Source of the DNA: Aeromonas bivalvium | GTDB taxonomy: Bacteria; Pseudomonadota; Gammaproteobacteria; Enterobacterales; Aeromonadaceae | DNA length: 64,000 bases | Reading direction: 5' to 3' | Assembly: GCF_000819765.1 (NCBI RefSeq) | Contig: NZ_CDBT01000024.1 | Span: forward strand, 167,327 to 231,326 | In this document: in pieces, positions 8,839-17,695 of the stretch | Numbering within the stretch: position 1 is the first letter of the stretch | How the letters are laid out: every line of letters starts with the position of its first letter | Notes under the pieces: generated by a model | What the model saw: the letters and a program-made list of their open reading frames with translations, nothing else | Databases searched by the model: none | What the model was told of the DNA's origin: nothing | Position numbers and translations under genes: made by a program

Positions 8839-9705
8839 ATGGAACTTGTCCCCGAATTGGTACGCATCGCCGCCTTTTCCGATGGACGGCAAGGGGGCAA
8901 CCCCGCCGGTGTCTGGATAGGGCCCGCCTTGCCAGAGGCGGCCGAGATGCAGCGGATCGCCGCAGAGGTCGGATTCTCGGAAACCGCGTTTGCCGCCCCG
9001 TTGCACGGCGAGGGGCAAGGCGCAGAGGTGCGCCAATGGCGGGTGCGCTACTTCTCCCCCGAGGCGGAGGTGCCGTTTTGCGGCTATGCCACCATCGCCC
9101 TCGGGGTGGCGCTGGCGCGCCGTTTCGGGGCAGGGGACCATGACTTGCGCCTCAGCCAGACCGAGAGCCGGGTCTCTGGCTGGCAGGATGAGACGGGGCA
9201 GTGGCAGGCGGCGCTGCAATCACCGCAGACCCGCAGCAAACCGGCCACCGCCAGCCTGGTTGCCGAGGCACTGGCGCTGTTTGGCTATGATGCGGCCAGT
9301 CTGGATCCCCGCCTCCCCCCAGCACTCATCCACGGCGGCGCCGATCATCTGGTGCTGGCCCTGTACAGCCGGGCCGCGCTGTCGGCCATGAACTACGCGC
9401 TGGCCGAAGGGCGCACCCTGATGCGCCGCGAGGGCCTGGTTACCATCTTGCTGGTGCATGCCGCGGGGGAGCGGCTGTTCCATACCCGCAATCCCTTCGC
9501 CTATGGCGGCGTCTATGAAGACCCGGCCACAGGCGCCGCGACCGCGGCCTTGGCCGGCTATCTGCGCGACCTTCACTGGCCCCATGGCGGCGCCATCGAC
9601 ATAGTGCAGGGGGAAGAGATGGGCATGCCGTCGCGGCTGCATGCCGAGATCCCGGCCGAGCCCGGCAGCTCAATCCGGGTGTCCGGCGCAGCGCGGCTGA
9701 TGTGA
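8839..9705 (+). CDS. PhzF family isomerase/epimerase
   Basis: The product (288 residues) has the diaminopimelate-epimerase-like fold of the PhzF family. PhzF itself isomerises trans-2,3-dihydro-3-hydroxyanthranilate in phenazine synthesis, but most family members outside phenazine clusters have unknown substrates, and no phz genes are nearby. Family landmarks are FSDGRQGGNPAGVW near the N-terminus, EVGFSETAFA with the catalytic-type Glu, YFSPEAEVPFCGYATIALG, and the late glycine-rich GGVYEDPATGAATAALAGYL. The gene has AAGGAG before ATG 8839 and is convergent with the LysE gene. Confidence 0.9.
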   Translation: MELVPELVRIAAFSDGRQGGNPAGVWIGPALPEAAEMQRIAAEVGFSETAFAAPLHGEGQGAEVRQWRVRYFSPEAEVPFCGYATIALGVALARRFGAGDHDLRLSQTESRVSGWQDETGQWQAALQSPQTRSKPATASLVAEALALFGYDAASLDPRLPPALIHGGADHLVLALYSRAALSAMNYALAEGRTLMRREGLVTILLVHAAGERLFHTRNPFAYGGVYEDPATGAATAALAGYLRDLHWPHGGAIDIVQGEEMGMPSRLHAEIPAEPGSSIRVSGAARLM

Positions 9706-9790
9706 TGGCGGGATGCGAGAGTGACAACCTGTCCGGCCGCCGTCTTGGCTGGGGAGTGAAGGGAAAGAGCCCCTTGGAGGGCAAGATGGG

Positions 9791-9815
9791 CCCCTGATCA
9801 TCCGCTGATCAGGGG
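9791..9815. terminator. Perfect hairpin between convergent phzF-like and lysE-like genes
   Basis: Ten-base arms CCCCTGATCA and TGATCAGGGG enclose a five-base loop. T tracts are weak on both strands, but the placement between converging stops suggests a bidirectional terminator. Confidence 0.55.
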
Positions 9816-9827
9816 TCTATGGGGTGT

Positions 9828-10463
9828 TCAGGGTCGGCCGCTGAGCAAGATGGCGCTGCCCAGAGAGATGAAGATCCCCCCTGTGATGCGGCTGAACAGA
9901 CGCTGGTCGCGCGCCGGCTTGAAGTAGCTGCCAGCGCGTCTGGCCATGGCCACATAACAGAGGTGCACCAGGGTGACGATGACGCAGATGGTCAGGTACA
10001 TGGTGAAGAACTGGATGGGCAGGGTGCTCTGGTGATCGAGAAACTGGGGCAGCAGCGCGCAGAGGAAGATGATGGTCTTGGGGTTGCTGGCAGACACCAG
10101 GCAGGCTTCCCGCAGCAGGGAGCCCGTGCTCCGTGAGGGAGGGATGACGCCAACCCGCTGCGCTTCCTGACTCCCCGCGCCGGACGCCCGCAGCGCCTTG
10201 TAGCCGAGATAGATCAAGTAGCCACCCCCCGCCAGCTTGAGGACGAGGAAGAGGGGCGGCAAGGTCTGCAGCAGGGCCCCCACCCCCATGGCGACCAGAC
10301 AGATGAAAATGGCCTGACAGAACAGATTTGCACCTATGGTGAGCAGGGCCGGACGCCAGCCAAGCTGCAGGCCGTTCTTTACCACCAGCAGCACATTGGG
10401 CCCCGGGGTCAGGGTCGCCAGCAGATAGGCCAGCAGGAACAACATCCATGTATCCAGACTCAT
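9828..10463 (-). CDS. LysE family amino-acid exporter
   Basis: A membrane protein of 211 residues from the LysE/RhtB family, which exports amino acids such as lysine, homoserine, threonine or leucine across the inner membrane using the proton gradient. The N-terminal signature LLAYLLATLTPGPNVLLVVK is clear, followed by GWRPALLTIGANL and five to six hydrophobic segments. The C-terminal half has the usual ASNPKTIIFLCALLPQFLD motif, a hallmark of the RhtB subgroup. The substrate is not predictable. The start is ATG 10463 with AAGGAGAT upstream. Confidence 0.9.
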   Translation of the reverse strand: MSLDTWMLFLLAYLLATLTPGPNVLLVVKNGLQLGWRPALLTIGANLFCQAIFICLVAMGVGALLQTLPPLFLVLKLAGGGYLIYLGYKALRASGAGSQEAQRVGVIPPSRSTGSLLREACLVSASNPKTIIFLCALLPQFLDHQSTLPIQFFTMYLTICVIVTLVHLCYVAMARRAGSYFKPARDQRLFSRITGGIFISLGSAILLSGRP

Positions 10464-10621
10464 GACATCTCCTTGGTAAAGAGCACATCATGCTCCGCTC
10501 CCGGGGCCGCGTCCAGTGACGACTGCCACCAGGATGTGGCTGTTTTTCAGGTGCTTAACTTAAATGGTCGTCATAACGGGGAGGGGCGTTCGGGGGGAGT
10601 TTGCTGCCCGGCCAACATAAA

Positions 10622-10648
10622 AAACCGCCTTCATGGTGAAGGCGGTTT
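10622..10648 (-). terminator. Strong rho-independent terminator of the small-peptide gene
   Basis: Perfect 12-base arms AAACCGCCTTCA and TGAAGGCGGTTT have a three-base loop. On the minus strand they are followed by a T run (GGTTTTTTATG). This is 20 bases past the stop of the 35-residue gene. Confidence 0.9.
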
Positions 10649-10667
10649 GAATCAAGCGGACAAGCCG

Positions 10668-10775
10668 TTATTTCAGGGCTTTCTTCAACTTCTTGATCTT
10701 GCCCTCGTGCTTGGCGATTTTTGCCTGACGGGATTCAATCTTCTTCTTGATCGCTTTCTTGGATACCTTGGCCAT
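10668..10775 (-). CDS. Lysine-rich 35-residue small protein
   Basis: A complete gene of 35 codons. The product starts MAKVSKKAIKKKIESRQAKI and ends KIKKLKKALK. Sixteen of 35 residues are Lys and there are no acidic clusters apart from two Glu, so the peptide is strongly basic. With Ile and Leu spaced three or four apart it should be an amphipathic helix, possibly a short coiled coil. Support for expression is AGGAAGAG placed before the ATG and a perfect terminator 20 bases after the stop. It follows a ribbon-helix-helix gene by 74 bases on the same strand and could share its transcript. Binding to nucleic acid or ribosomes is a guess from charge only. Confidence 0.7.
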   Translation of the reverse strand: MAKVSKKAIKKKIESRQAKIAKHEGKIKKLKKALK

Positions 10776-10849
10776 GGATTGCTCTTCCTGTTTGGGGGGG
10801 GCTTGGCCCCTGGATTGTCTCTCCATCGACGACTGACTGATGGCAAGGG

Positions 10850-11032
10850 TTACTTATCGTCCTGCTGTGAGCGAAGGTACTGGCGAATGAAGCGGCGGAT
10901 CTCTCGGGATGCCGTGCTGTCTTGCTGCTCACACAGGTCGATAAACTGGTCCCGCTCCTCGCTAGAGAGGCGGATGATCAACTGGGCGTCCTTCTTGGGC
11001 TTGCTGGCCCGTTTGCGTGGCACCTGCTCCAT
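10850..11032 (-). CDS. Ribbon-helix-helix (CopG/Arc-type) DNA-binding protein
   Basis: A 60-residue protein with a basic N-terminal arm (MEQVPRKRASKPKKD), then the RHH fold: strand AQLIIRLS, helix EERDQFIDLCEQQDS and helix TASREIRRFIRQYLR. RHH dimers insert the paired strand into the DNA major groove and usually repress their own gene. No toxin partner is found next to it; the downstream gene is the 35-residue basic peptide. Start 11032 is preferred because the upstream in-frame extension runs through the promoter-like region and is rich in Pro and Arg, as expected of translated non-coding DNA. Confidence 0.75.
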   Translation of the reverse strand: MEQVPRKRASKPKKDAQLIIRLSSEERDQFIDLCEQQDSTASREIRRFIRQYLRSQQDDK

Positions 11033-11056
11033 CGGGCTTCTCGCGTATCGCCAACG

Positions 11057-11086
11057 TATATACACTGTAGTGCAATTTGTTCGAAA
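11057..11086 (-). promoter_or_regulatory. Candidate promoter and operator of the RHH gene
   Basis: On the minus strand TTTCGA (11086-11081) and TATATA (11062-11057) are 18 bases apart and could be -35 and -10 boxes. The spacer holds the near-palindrome CACTGTAGTG (11063-11072), a plausible site for autorepression by the RHH protein. This is inferred from spacing and symmetry only. Confidence 0.4.
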
Positions 11087-11251
11087 CGCAAGCAATGGTG
11101 ATGGTCGGCTCCCCAAAGGGTGATCCCGGGCAGGTAATGGGCTGACGCCATGGCGGCGGAGAAGAGGGTGGGGGTGCGGGAGGGTCGAGGGCGCAGCCGA
11201 GGCGGTCATGGTGGCGGCAACCTTATTCTGAACGGGGGCGCCCCATGAAAA

Positions 11252-11271
11252 AAGCGCCCCGTGGGGCGCTT
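11252..11271 (-). terminator. Terminator of the phnA/yjdM gene
   Basis: Arms AAGCGCCCC and GGGGCGCTT with a two-base loop are followed on the minus strand by TTTTTT. It begins 17 bases past the stop. Confidence 0.85.
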
Positions 11272-11287
11272 GATATGGCGAAGCCTG

Positions 11288-11866
11288 TCAGGCTTTTTTC
11301 AGGTAGGCGGCGACCAGCACGATTTGCACGCCGTTGACCTTGCCCTCGATATGGAGCGGGTTGTTGGTCAGGCGAATGCCCTTGACCAGGGTACCGCGCT
11401 TGGCGGTGAAGCCACCCCCCTTGACCTCGAGATCCTTGATCAGGGTGACTGAGTCCCCCTCCGCCAGCACGGCGCCGTTGGAGTCGACGGTGGGCACGCT
11501 GTCGTCATCCTCGCTGGCGCTGCCTGCTTCGGCCCACGCCTTGGTCTCCTCTTCCATGTACATCATGTCGAGCAAGTCCTGGGCCCAGACCTCTCCCTGA
11601 CCGACCAGGGATTTCAGCTGGCGCCAGGCCAGTACCTGCACCGCAGGCACCTGGCTCCACATGCTGTCACCCAGGCAGCGCCAGTGATTGACGACCGTGG
11701 TCTGCGGTTGTTCCAGCTGGCCGCGGCAGGTGTCACACAGAGCGGCGCTGTGGTCATCATCCTGGGATGCGGAGTGGGGAACCGGGTAGGCAGTCAGGGG
11801 TTGCTGGGCGCCGCACAGTTCACATTTGGCGTCTGCACGCGCCAGCAAGATGGCATTGATGGTCAT
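11288..11866 (-). CDS. PhnA/YjdM family zinc-ribbon protein
   Basis: The product (192 residues) matches the PhnA/YjdM family. The name derives from an early link to alkylphosphonate use that was not borne out for the E. coli protein; the true role is unclear. The N-terminal zinc ribbon has CELCGAQQPL and CDTCRGQL pairs within the first 50 residues. The C-terminal SH3-like domain shows the family signature VDSNGAVLAEGDSVTLIKDL followed by VKGGGFTAKRGTLVKGIRLT. Between them is an extra helical segment (residues about 55-115) that the short E. coli YjdM lacks, as in many longer family members. The gene is monocistronic with its own terminator. Confidence 0.88.
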   Translation of the reverse strand: MTINAILLARADAKCELCGAQQPLTAYPVPHSASQDDDHSAALCDTCRGQLEQPQTTVVNHWRCLGDSMWSQVPAVQVLAWRQLKSLVGQGEVWAQDLLDMMYMEEETKAWAEAGSASEDDDSVPTVDSNGAVLAEGDSVTLIKDLEVKGGGFTAKRGTLVKGIRLTNNPLHIEGKVNGVQIVLVAAYLKKA

Positions 11867-12609
11867 AGCAAGGGTCCGGATTGTAGCAGGCCAGCGGGCC
11901 TGACGGAGGATTCGAGGGGGCGGCCGATGGGCCGCCCGCCATAACAGGGGTGGGAATATAGCACAAAGTCCCTGCTTTTGTCAGGGAGAAACGAGGGGAT
12001 GAGCGGCCCCCCTGTATGGGGGGAATAAATGAAAAAATAAATGCAGAGGCACTGCGAGCCGGCCGCTGCTGAGTATCACTTCGCGCTCTTGCTTATTTTC
12101 TGCCCGGCTTCTTGGGCGAGCAAAAAATAACGCAGCGGGCCCGGCCCTGCCGCGACAATATATATCCGGCCGCCCTGTCCTGGTCCGGGTCTCATCAGCT
12201 TCTGACCCTATTTCCGGGACTGGCTCTGGATCCAGAATATGGCGAGGCAAGCGGCGACCACCCGAGGTAGACACGCCACAGTCGATGGCAACACATTGTT
12301 AATATGGGATATTTCATCCTTGCTCAAACATAGGGGCCGCGTCGCTTGCCTGGGCGTGCGGGCACAATGCAGCGAGGCGCCGCTTATTTCCCGTCCAGTT
12401 TTCACCCCCTTGGGATATTAGCTGTCACCGGCGCGCAACAAATGTCTGTAAATGTTAACCAGCTCGCGGCGCGAATGGAGCCAAACTGGCACATTAGCGC
12501 GGTATTTGGCTCGGCCAATTACCTCATGAAACCCAGAGCGTCATGAGAAAAGGTGCTGCCCGCTTGGCGGGTCATAAATAACATTGTTAATAACAAGGAA
12601 TACTGGCTT
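11867..12609. other. 743-base non-coding region upstream of the secreted nuclease
   Basis: No convincing gene is seen on either strand. The region is more AT-rich than its surroundings, especially 12025-12050, 12290-12330 and 12400-12600. It contains a stem of six C and six G (12007-12023) followed by AATAAATG, a small hairpin CCCTG/CAGGG near 11968-11984, and two copies of ACATTGTTAATA at 12293-12304 and 12581-12592, the second just before the nuclease ribosome site. The promoters of phnA (minus) and the nuclease (plus) should both lie here. Confidence 0.5.
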
Positions 12610-15600
12610 ATGTCTGGACGACATTCACTGATAGCGGCGGCCGTTGGCCTGGCCCTGTCAGGGCAAACCCATGCCCAATTGCTCATCACCGAGTATCTGG
12701 AAGGATCCGGCAACAACAAGGCGGTGGAGCTGAGCAACCTGGGCACCACGGCGGTGAACCTCGCCGACTACCGACTCGCCCTCTATGCCAATGGCCGCAC
12801 CCTGGCCCAGGGCCCCACCAACAGCCTGGTCCTGCAAGGCCAGCTCGCCCCCGGCGCCAGCCTGGTGCTGGCCCATCCCAGTGCCAGCGCCGACATCCTC
12901 GCCAAGGCCAATCAGACCAGTGGCAACCTCACCTTCAACGGTGACGACGGCCTGGTGCTCTACCGTGGCGATGAGGTGGCAGACAGCCTGGGCCAGGTCG
13001 GTGTGGATCCTGGCGTGGCCTGGGTGTCCGGCAACGTCTCGACTCTGGACATGACCCTGCGGCGCAAGGCCACGGTCAACCAGGGCCGTGTGGAGGCCGA
13101 CTCCCCCTTCGATCCGGCCCTGACGTTCAGTGCCTTTGGCAAGGACGATGCCAGCGGCCTTGGCTGCAGCGGCGAGGCCTCCTGCGATGGCACCCCCCCC
13201 AGCACCTTCCTCTGCCCGGTCGATGGTCTGACCCCGATCCCGGCCATTCAGGGGGATGGCGACAGCAGCCCGCTGGTGCCGGCCGGCAAGCTTGAATCCG
13301 AGCAGACCTATGCCGCCCGCGGCCTGGTGACCCAGGTGGTCTCCGGCCTCTACAAGGGCTTCTTCATTCAGGATCTGCACGGTGATGGCGACGAGGCCAC
13401 CTCGGATGGCCTCTTCGTTCACAGCACCCAGAGCCATCCGGCCATCGTGCCCGGGGTCGAGGTGTGCGTGCAGGGCAAGGTGGCCGAGTACTATCGCCAG
13501 ACCCAGATAAGCGCCAGCGATCTGGTGGTGACCGATGCCAGTGTGCGGCCGGTGGCTGCGGTGGATCTGCGGCCCCGGGGCGACGAGTCCCTGCAGACGC
13601 TGCTGGAGCGCCACGAAGGGATGCGGGTGCGCCTGGTGCCGGAGTCCAGCCTGGTGGTGACCCGCAACTTCAGCTTCGATTACGACGGCAAACGCAACAA
13701 CCTGATGCTGGCCTATGGCGCGCCCCTCATCAAGTCGACCCAGAAGTTCCCGGCCATGAGCGAGGAGGCGAGCGACTGGGCCCTGCGCAACCAGCAGAAC
13801 CAGCTGGTGGTGGAGACCGACGCCAAGGCGCCGGACGGCGTGCTGCCCTGGTATCCCGGCTTCAACGCCAAGGACGGTTATCTTCGCATCGGCGACAAGC
13901 TCAACGGGCTGGAGGGGGCGCTCGGCTACTCCTACAACCAGTTCCGGCTGGTGGCGGACAACCGCATCGACGCAAGCGACATCGATCATGGCGGCTGGGA
14001 CAGGGTGCAGGCGCCCGAGCTTGCCGAGGCGGGGGATCTGCGGGTCGCCAGCTTCAACGTGCTCAACTTCTTCACCACTGTCGTGGGTGGGGATGCCAAC
14101 CCCACCGGCAGCAACCGGGGCGCCCTGACGGTGGCGGAGTTCGAGCTGCAGCGCACCAAGATAGTCAGCGCCATCACCCGCCTCAATGCCGACGTGGTGG
14201 GGCTGATGGAGATAGAGAACAACGGCTACGGCGACAATTCCGCCATCGCCAACCTGGTGGCGGCCTTGAACGCCGCCCTGCCGGACGAGGCGGATCACTA
14301 CCGCTGGATTGCCTCGCCCGATGGCCAGCCCATCGGCACCGACGCCATCACGGTGGGGCTCATCTACCGGCCTGCCCGGGTCGCCCTTGAGGGGGGGGCC
14401 GAGCTGGTGCCGCTCCCCTTGCAAATCGCCCAGACGCAAGATGGGGCGGGCAAGCCGGTGAGCATTCGTCAGGGGATGCGCGAATCCCTGCTGCAACGCT
14501 TCCGCTCGCCCGAAGGGGATGCGCCCCTGACCCTGGTGGTCAACCACTTCAAGTCCAAGGGCTCCGCCTGCTTCGAGGATTACCCCGACTACGCCAGCGC
14601 CGATCCCCTGGATGGGCAGGGCCACTGCAACGCCCTGCGGGTCTCCGCCGCCAGGGTGCTGGGGGAGCGCCTGGCCGGCGAGCAGGGGGATGTGCTCATC
14701 ATCGGCGATCTGAACGCCTACGGCATGGAAGACCCCATCCGGGTGCTGACCGACTATGATCCGGCCGCCCAGGCCCGCCAGATCATGAGCGCCTCCTTCA
14801 CCACATTGGCGGGGCAGTCCTATGAGGAGAGCGGCAGCGTCCTTGGCAAGGGGTATGGCCTGGTGAACCTCAACACCCGCTTCCACGGCACCGACACCTA
14901 CTCCTACAGCTACGAGGGGGAACTTGGCAACCTGGATCACGCCCTGGCAAGCTCCGGCCTTGCGGCCAAGGTGATCGGCATCGAGGATTGGCACATCAAC
15001 TCCGCAGAGAGCAACTTCTTCGAGTACGGCAAGAAGTACAGCGGCCAGCTGGCCAAATCCGAAGGGCCCTTCAGCGCCTCGGATCACGATCCCGTGCTGA
15101 TTGCCATCGACTACCCCGCGCCACCCGCCGGGGTATTGAGCCTGGAGAGTGCCGCCGCCAGCGTGGAGGAGGGGAACACCTTGTCCCTCACCGTCCGCCG
15201 CAGCGAGGGCAGCCATGGGGAGGCCAGTGTCGGCTATGGCATCGTTTACGGCAGCGCCGATGCCAACGACGTGGCGCCGCTCGCAGGCACCCTGCACTGG
15301 GGGGCGGGTGAGAGCGACAGTCAGACCATCAGCATCCCGGTGCAGAGCGACACCCTGCATGAGGGGGACGAGACCTTCACCCTGGCGCTGTTTGATCCAA
15401 GCGGCGCGACCCTGGGCGAGCAGAGCCAGACCCTGGTGACCATCAAGAACAAGCTGGCGCCGTCCACCATCTCGTTGGCGCGCGCCAGCCTGACGGTGAA
15501 CGAGGGCCAGTGGTTTGCCGAGATCCCCCTGGTGCGCAGCGGCGATCTGGGCCAGCCCGCCCGCGCCCAGCTCGCCTTCAAGGGGCACAGTGCCTACTGG

Positions 15601-15828
15601 GGGCTGGATTTCCTGCCCTGGCTCAGCCCCTCGGTGAGCTGGGCCGCCGGGGAGGGGGGCACCAAATCGGTCAAGGTGCTGATCATCGATGACTGGTTCG
15701 TCGAGGGCACTGAACGCTTCACCGCCACCCTGCGCCAGGTGCGCGGGGCGGTGGCGGGAGAGACGCGCCAGACCCGGGTCGACATAGAGGACAACGACAA
15801 ACCCTGGTGGCCCTTCGGGCGCCACTAA
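12610..15828 (+). CDS. ExeM/NucH-family extracellular endonuclease
   Basis: A secreted multidomain nuclease of 1072 residues. Residues 1-22 are a signal peptide (cleavage near THA-Q). About 23-160 is a lamin-tail domain (LITEYLEGSGNNKAVELSNL). About 230-330 is an OB-fold domain of the YhcR type (YAARGLVTQVVSGLYKGFFI). About 475-835 is an endonuclease/exonuclease/phosphatase domain with RVASFNVLNFF, metal-binding Glu in GLMEIEN, VVNHFKSKG, GDLNAYG and the catalytic SASDHDPVL. Two Calx-beta domains (about 840-1060) close the protein. Relatives degrade extracellular DNA for nutrients and biofilm release. No GlyGly-CTERM or membrane tail is seen, so it is probably fully released. AAGGAA lies nine bases before the ATG. 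Confidence 0.93.
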   Translation: MSGRHSLIAAAVGLALSGQTHAQLLITEYLEGSGNNKAVELSNLGTTAVNLADYRLALYANGRTLAQGPTNSLVLQGQLAPGASLVLAHPSASADILAKANQTSGNLTFNGDDGLVLYRGDEVADSLGQVGVDPGVAWVSGNVSTLDMTLRRKATVNQGRVEADSPFDPALTFSAFGKDDASGLGCSGEASCDGTPPSTFLCPVDGLTPIPAIQGDGDSSPLVPAGKLESEQTYAARGLVTQVVSGLYKGFFIQDLHGDGDEATSDGLFVHSTQSHPAIVPGVEVCVQGKVAEYYRQTQISASDLVVTDASVRPVAAVDLRPRGDESLQTLLERHEGMRVRLVPESSLVVTRNFSFDYDGKRNNLMLAYGAPLIKSTQKFPAMSEEASDWALRNQQNQLVVETDAKAPDGVLPWYPGFNAKDGYLRIGDKLNGLEGALGYSYNQFRLVADNRIDASDIDHGGWDRVQAPELAEAGDLRVASFNVLNFFTTVVGGDANPTGSNRGALTVAEFELQRTKIVSAITRLNADVVGLMEIENNGYGDNSAIANLVAALNAALPDEADHYRWIASPDGQPIGTDAITVGLIYRPARVALEGGAELVPLPLQIAQTQDGAGKPVSIRQGMRESLLQRFRSPEGDAPLTLVVNHFKSKGSACFEDYPDYASADPLDGQGHCNALRVSAARVLGERLAGEQGDVLIIGDLNAYGMEDPIRVLTDYDPAAQARQIMSASFTTLAGQSYEESGSVLGKGYGLVNLNTRFHGTDTYSYSYEGELGNLDHALASSGLAAKVIGIEDWHINSAESNFFEYGKKYSGQLAKSEGPFSASDHDPVLIAIDYPAPPAGVLSLESAAASVEEGNTLSLTVRRSEGSHGEASVGYGIVYGSADANDVAPLAGTLHWGAGESDSQTISIPVQSDTLHEGDETFTLALFDPSGATLGEQSQTLVTIKNKLAPSTISLARASLTVNEGQWFAEIPLVRSGDLGQPARAQLAFKGHSAYWGLDFLPWLSPSVSWAAGEGGTKSVKVLIIDDWFVEGTERFTATLRQVRGAVAGETRQTRVDIEDNDKPWWPFGRH

Positions 15829-15844
15829 CCTTGGGAAGGGAAGG

Positions 15845-15873
15845 AAAACGGGAGCCATAACGGCTCCCGTTTT
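15845..15873. terminator. Bidirectional terminator between nuclease and chemoreceptor genes
   Basis: Arms AAAACGGGAGCC and GGCTCCCGTTTT with a five-base loop give T runs on both strands, placed between two converging genes. Confidence 0.85.
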
Positions 15874-15909
15874 TATGAGGGGCACTGTCCGCCCACCGGC
15901 GCAAGGGCG

Positions 15910-17610
15910 CTAACCCAGGCGATAGCTGCCGACCAGCTCGCTCATCTGTTCGGCGCTGCCTCGCATCTGTCGGCTGGTGTCCCCCAGCGTCCTGGCGACC
16001 TGCTCGGTCTCCTGCACCAGGTCTCGGATCACTTGCAGCGACTGCAGGGTATCTCCGGTCACCGCAGTCTGCTCTTCGGTGGCGGCGGCGATCATCTGGC
16101 AATGGCTCGACAAGTGCCCTGTGCTGCCGGCGATGGCCTCGAAACATGCGGTGGCCTCCGTCGAATCCTCTCTGGCCCGGGACGCGGCCTGAATGCTCTC
16201 CTGCATCAAGTCGACGCTCTGGCGCGTGCTTCCCTGCAAGGCGACTATCATGCCGGCAATCTCGAAGGTTGCCTCCTTGGTACGTTTGGCAAGGGTGCGC
16301 ACCTCGTCGGCGACCACGGAGAAGCCGCGCCCCTGCTTGCCGGCCCGGGCGGCCTCGATGGCGGCGTTCAGCGCCAGCAGGTTGGTCTGCTCCGAGATGC
16401 CGTTGATGGTGTCTATGATGGTGCCGATGAGACTGACCTTGTCCGCCACCTCGCCGACGGCGGCTGCGCTCTGGTGCAGGTTGTCGAACAGGTGGTTGAT
16501 GGCGCTGATGGACTCCTGGATCTTGCCGGCGCCGCCGCTGGCCCATTGATCCATCTGATGGGCGCTGTCGGCGGACGCCTGGGCACTCTGGGTCACCTCG
16601 CGAATGCTGGCGATCATCTGCTCCATGGCCGATGCCAGGTTGTCCAGACGCAGCCGCTGCTCGCAGATGGCGGCGTTGACCTCGTCCATGCCCCGGTTGA
16701 TCTGACCTGACGCCAGGGTGACCTCTCCCGCCTGGGCCCGCTGGTGATGGAGCAGATCGGACAGCTGTTGGCGGGTGTCGTCCATGGCGTTGATGATGAG
16801 GGCAATCTCATCGTTTCCTTTCGACTGGACCCGGTTGGTCAGGATCTTGCCGGCCATCTCCTGCAGCCCCTTGAGCACCAGGGTCACGTGGGATGAAAAC
16901 GTTCGTGAGAAGAAGGTGACCAGGCCGAGCAGGATAGCCAGGGTCGCCAGCAGTATGACGCTGCTGTGGTGCAGGTAGTTGTAAAACACCGTATCGGCGC
17001 TGTCCAGGTAGACGCCAGCTACCAGCAGATACTCCCCCAGAGGGTACACATAGGCCGTCTTGAGGATGGGGGTCTGGCTCGCGGGCTTGACGTAGGGGTA
17101 GGTGATGAGGCTGGCCTTGCCCGAGCCGGCAATGCGGATCAGCGCCTGGTTGACGCTCTCGTGTCCCTCCTCCAGGGGCACATCATCGAGCCGCTTGCCG
17201 ATGCGGGCGGGATCCGGTGGATAGACCAGCAGAGTGGCGTTTCTGTCAGTGATGAAGAAGTAGCCGGCATCCTGTTCCCCCCAGCGCAGCGTGGCAAGGG
17301 AGCGGGCCGCCTGTGCAATGAAGGTCTTGGGGTCATGTTGATGAAGGGCCTCAAGCCGGCGGGCCTCCCCCTGCACCTGGTTGATCAGGCCCCCTTCGAT
17401 GGCGGTGCGTATCTCGTCATAGACCAGCCTGGCGGTCAGGGTGTTACCAACCAGGGTCAGCAGGGTGATGCACAGCAGTAAGATGCGCATTTTCCCATTG
17501 AAACTCAGCCGACCCGTCCAGACATGCAGGGGGCTGCCTGCTATCGTCCTCTCTTGGTCAACTGCGGTCAGCATGCTGGCACTGACCTCTATCCTGTTGT
17601 CTGTTCTCAT
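15910..17610 (-). CDS. Methyl-accepting chemotaxis protein with single Cache domain
   Basis: A chemoreceptor of 566 residues. A first membrane segment (about residues 42-60, [14 protein letters not shown]) is followed by a periplasmic sCache-type sensor domain (about 65-200, including [20 protein letters not shown] and [19 protein letters not shown]). A second membrane segment ([17 protein letters not shown]) and a HAMP-like stretch come next. The long cytoplasmic signalling hairpin has the invariant tip [18 protein letters not shown] followed by [18 protein letters not shown]. Such domains often bind small organic acids, but the ligand here is unknown. ATG 17610 is chosen because AAGGG lies nine bases upstream; longer in-frame starts lack a site. 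Confidence 0.93.
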   Translation of the reverse strand: MRTDNRIEVSASMLTAVDQERTIAGSPLHVWTGRLSFNGKMRILLLCITLLTLVGNTLTARLVYDEIRTAIEGGLINQVQGEARRLEALHQHDPKTFIAQAARSLATLRWGEQDAGYFFITDRNATLLVYPPDPARIGKRLDDVPLEEGHESVNQALIRIAGSGKASLITYPYVKPASQTPILKTAYVYPLGEYLLVAGVYLDSADTVFYNYLHHSSVILLATLAILLGLVTFFSRTFSSHVTLVLKGLQEMAGKILTNRVQSKGNDEIALIINAMDDTRQQLSDLLHHQRAQAGEVTLASGQINRGMDEVNAAICEQRLRLDNLASAMEQMIASIREVTQSAQASADSAHQMDQWASGGAGKIQESISAINHLFDNLHQSAAAVGEVADKVSLIGTIIDTINGISEQTNLLALNAAIEAARAGKQGRGFSVVADEVRTLAKRTKEATFEIAGMIVALQGSTRQSVDLMQESIQAASRAREDSTEATACFEAIAGSTGHLSSHCQMIAAATEEQTAVTGDTLQSLQVIRDLVQETEQVARTLGDTSRQMRGSAEQMSELVGSYRLG

Positions 17611-17695
17611 GCAAATCATCCCTTGATGCCAGCGGCTGCCGTGACTGGCAGACCGCTGCGCCATGATGGGGCAGGCTGGCCCGTGGTGAGAGGGT

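Noticed and set aside
12007..12030. C6/G6 hairpin in the long non-coding region as a terminator
   Set aside because: Neither strand has a T run after the stem, so it does not meet the usual form. Left as an unexplained structure in the intergenic entry.
12658..15885. Open frame of 1075 codons opposite the nuclease gene
   Set aside because: The nuclease has recognisable domains from end to end; the opposite frame has none and is rich in Gly, His and Gln, as shadow frames are.
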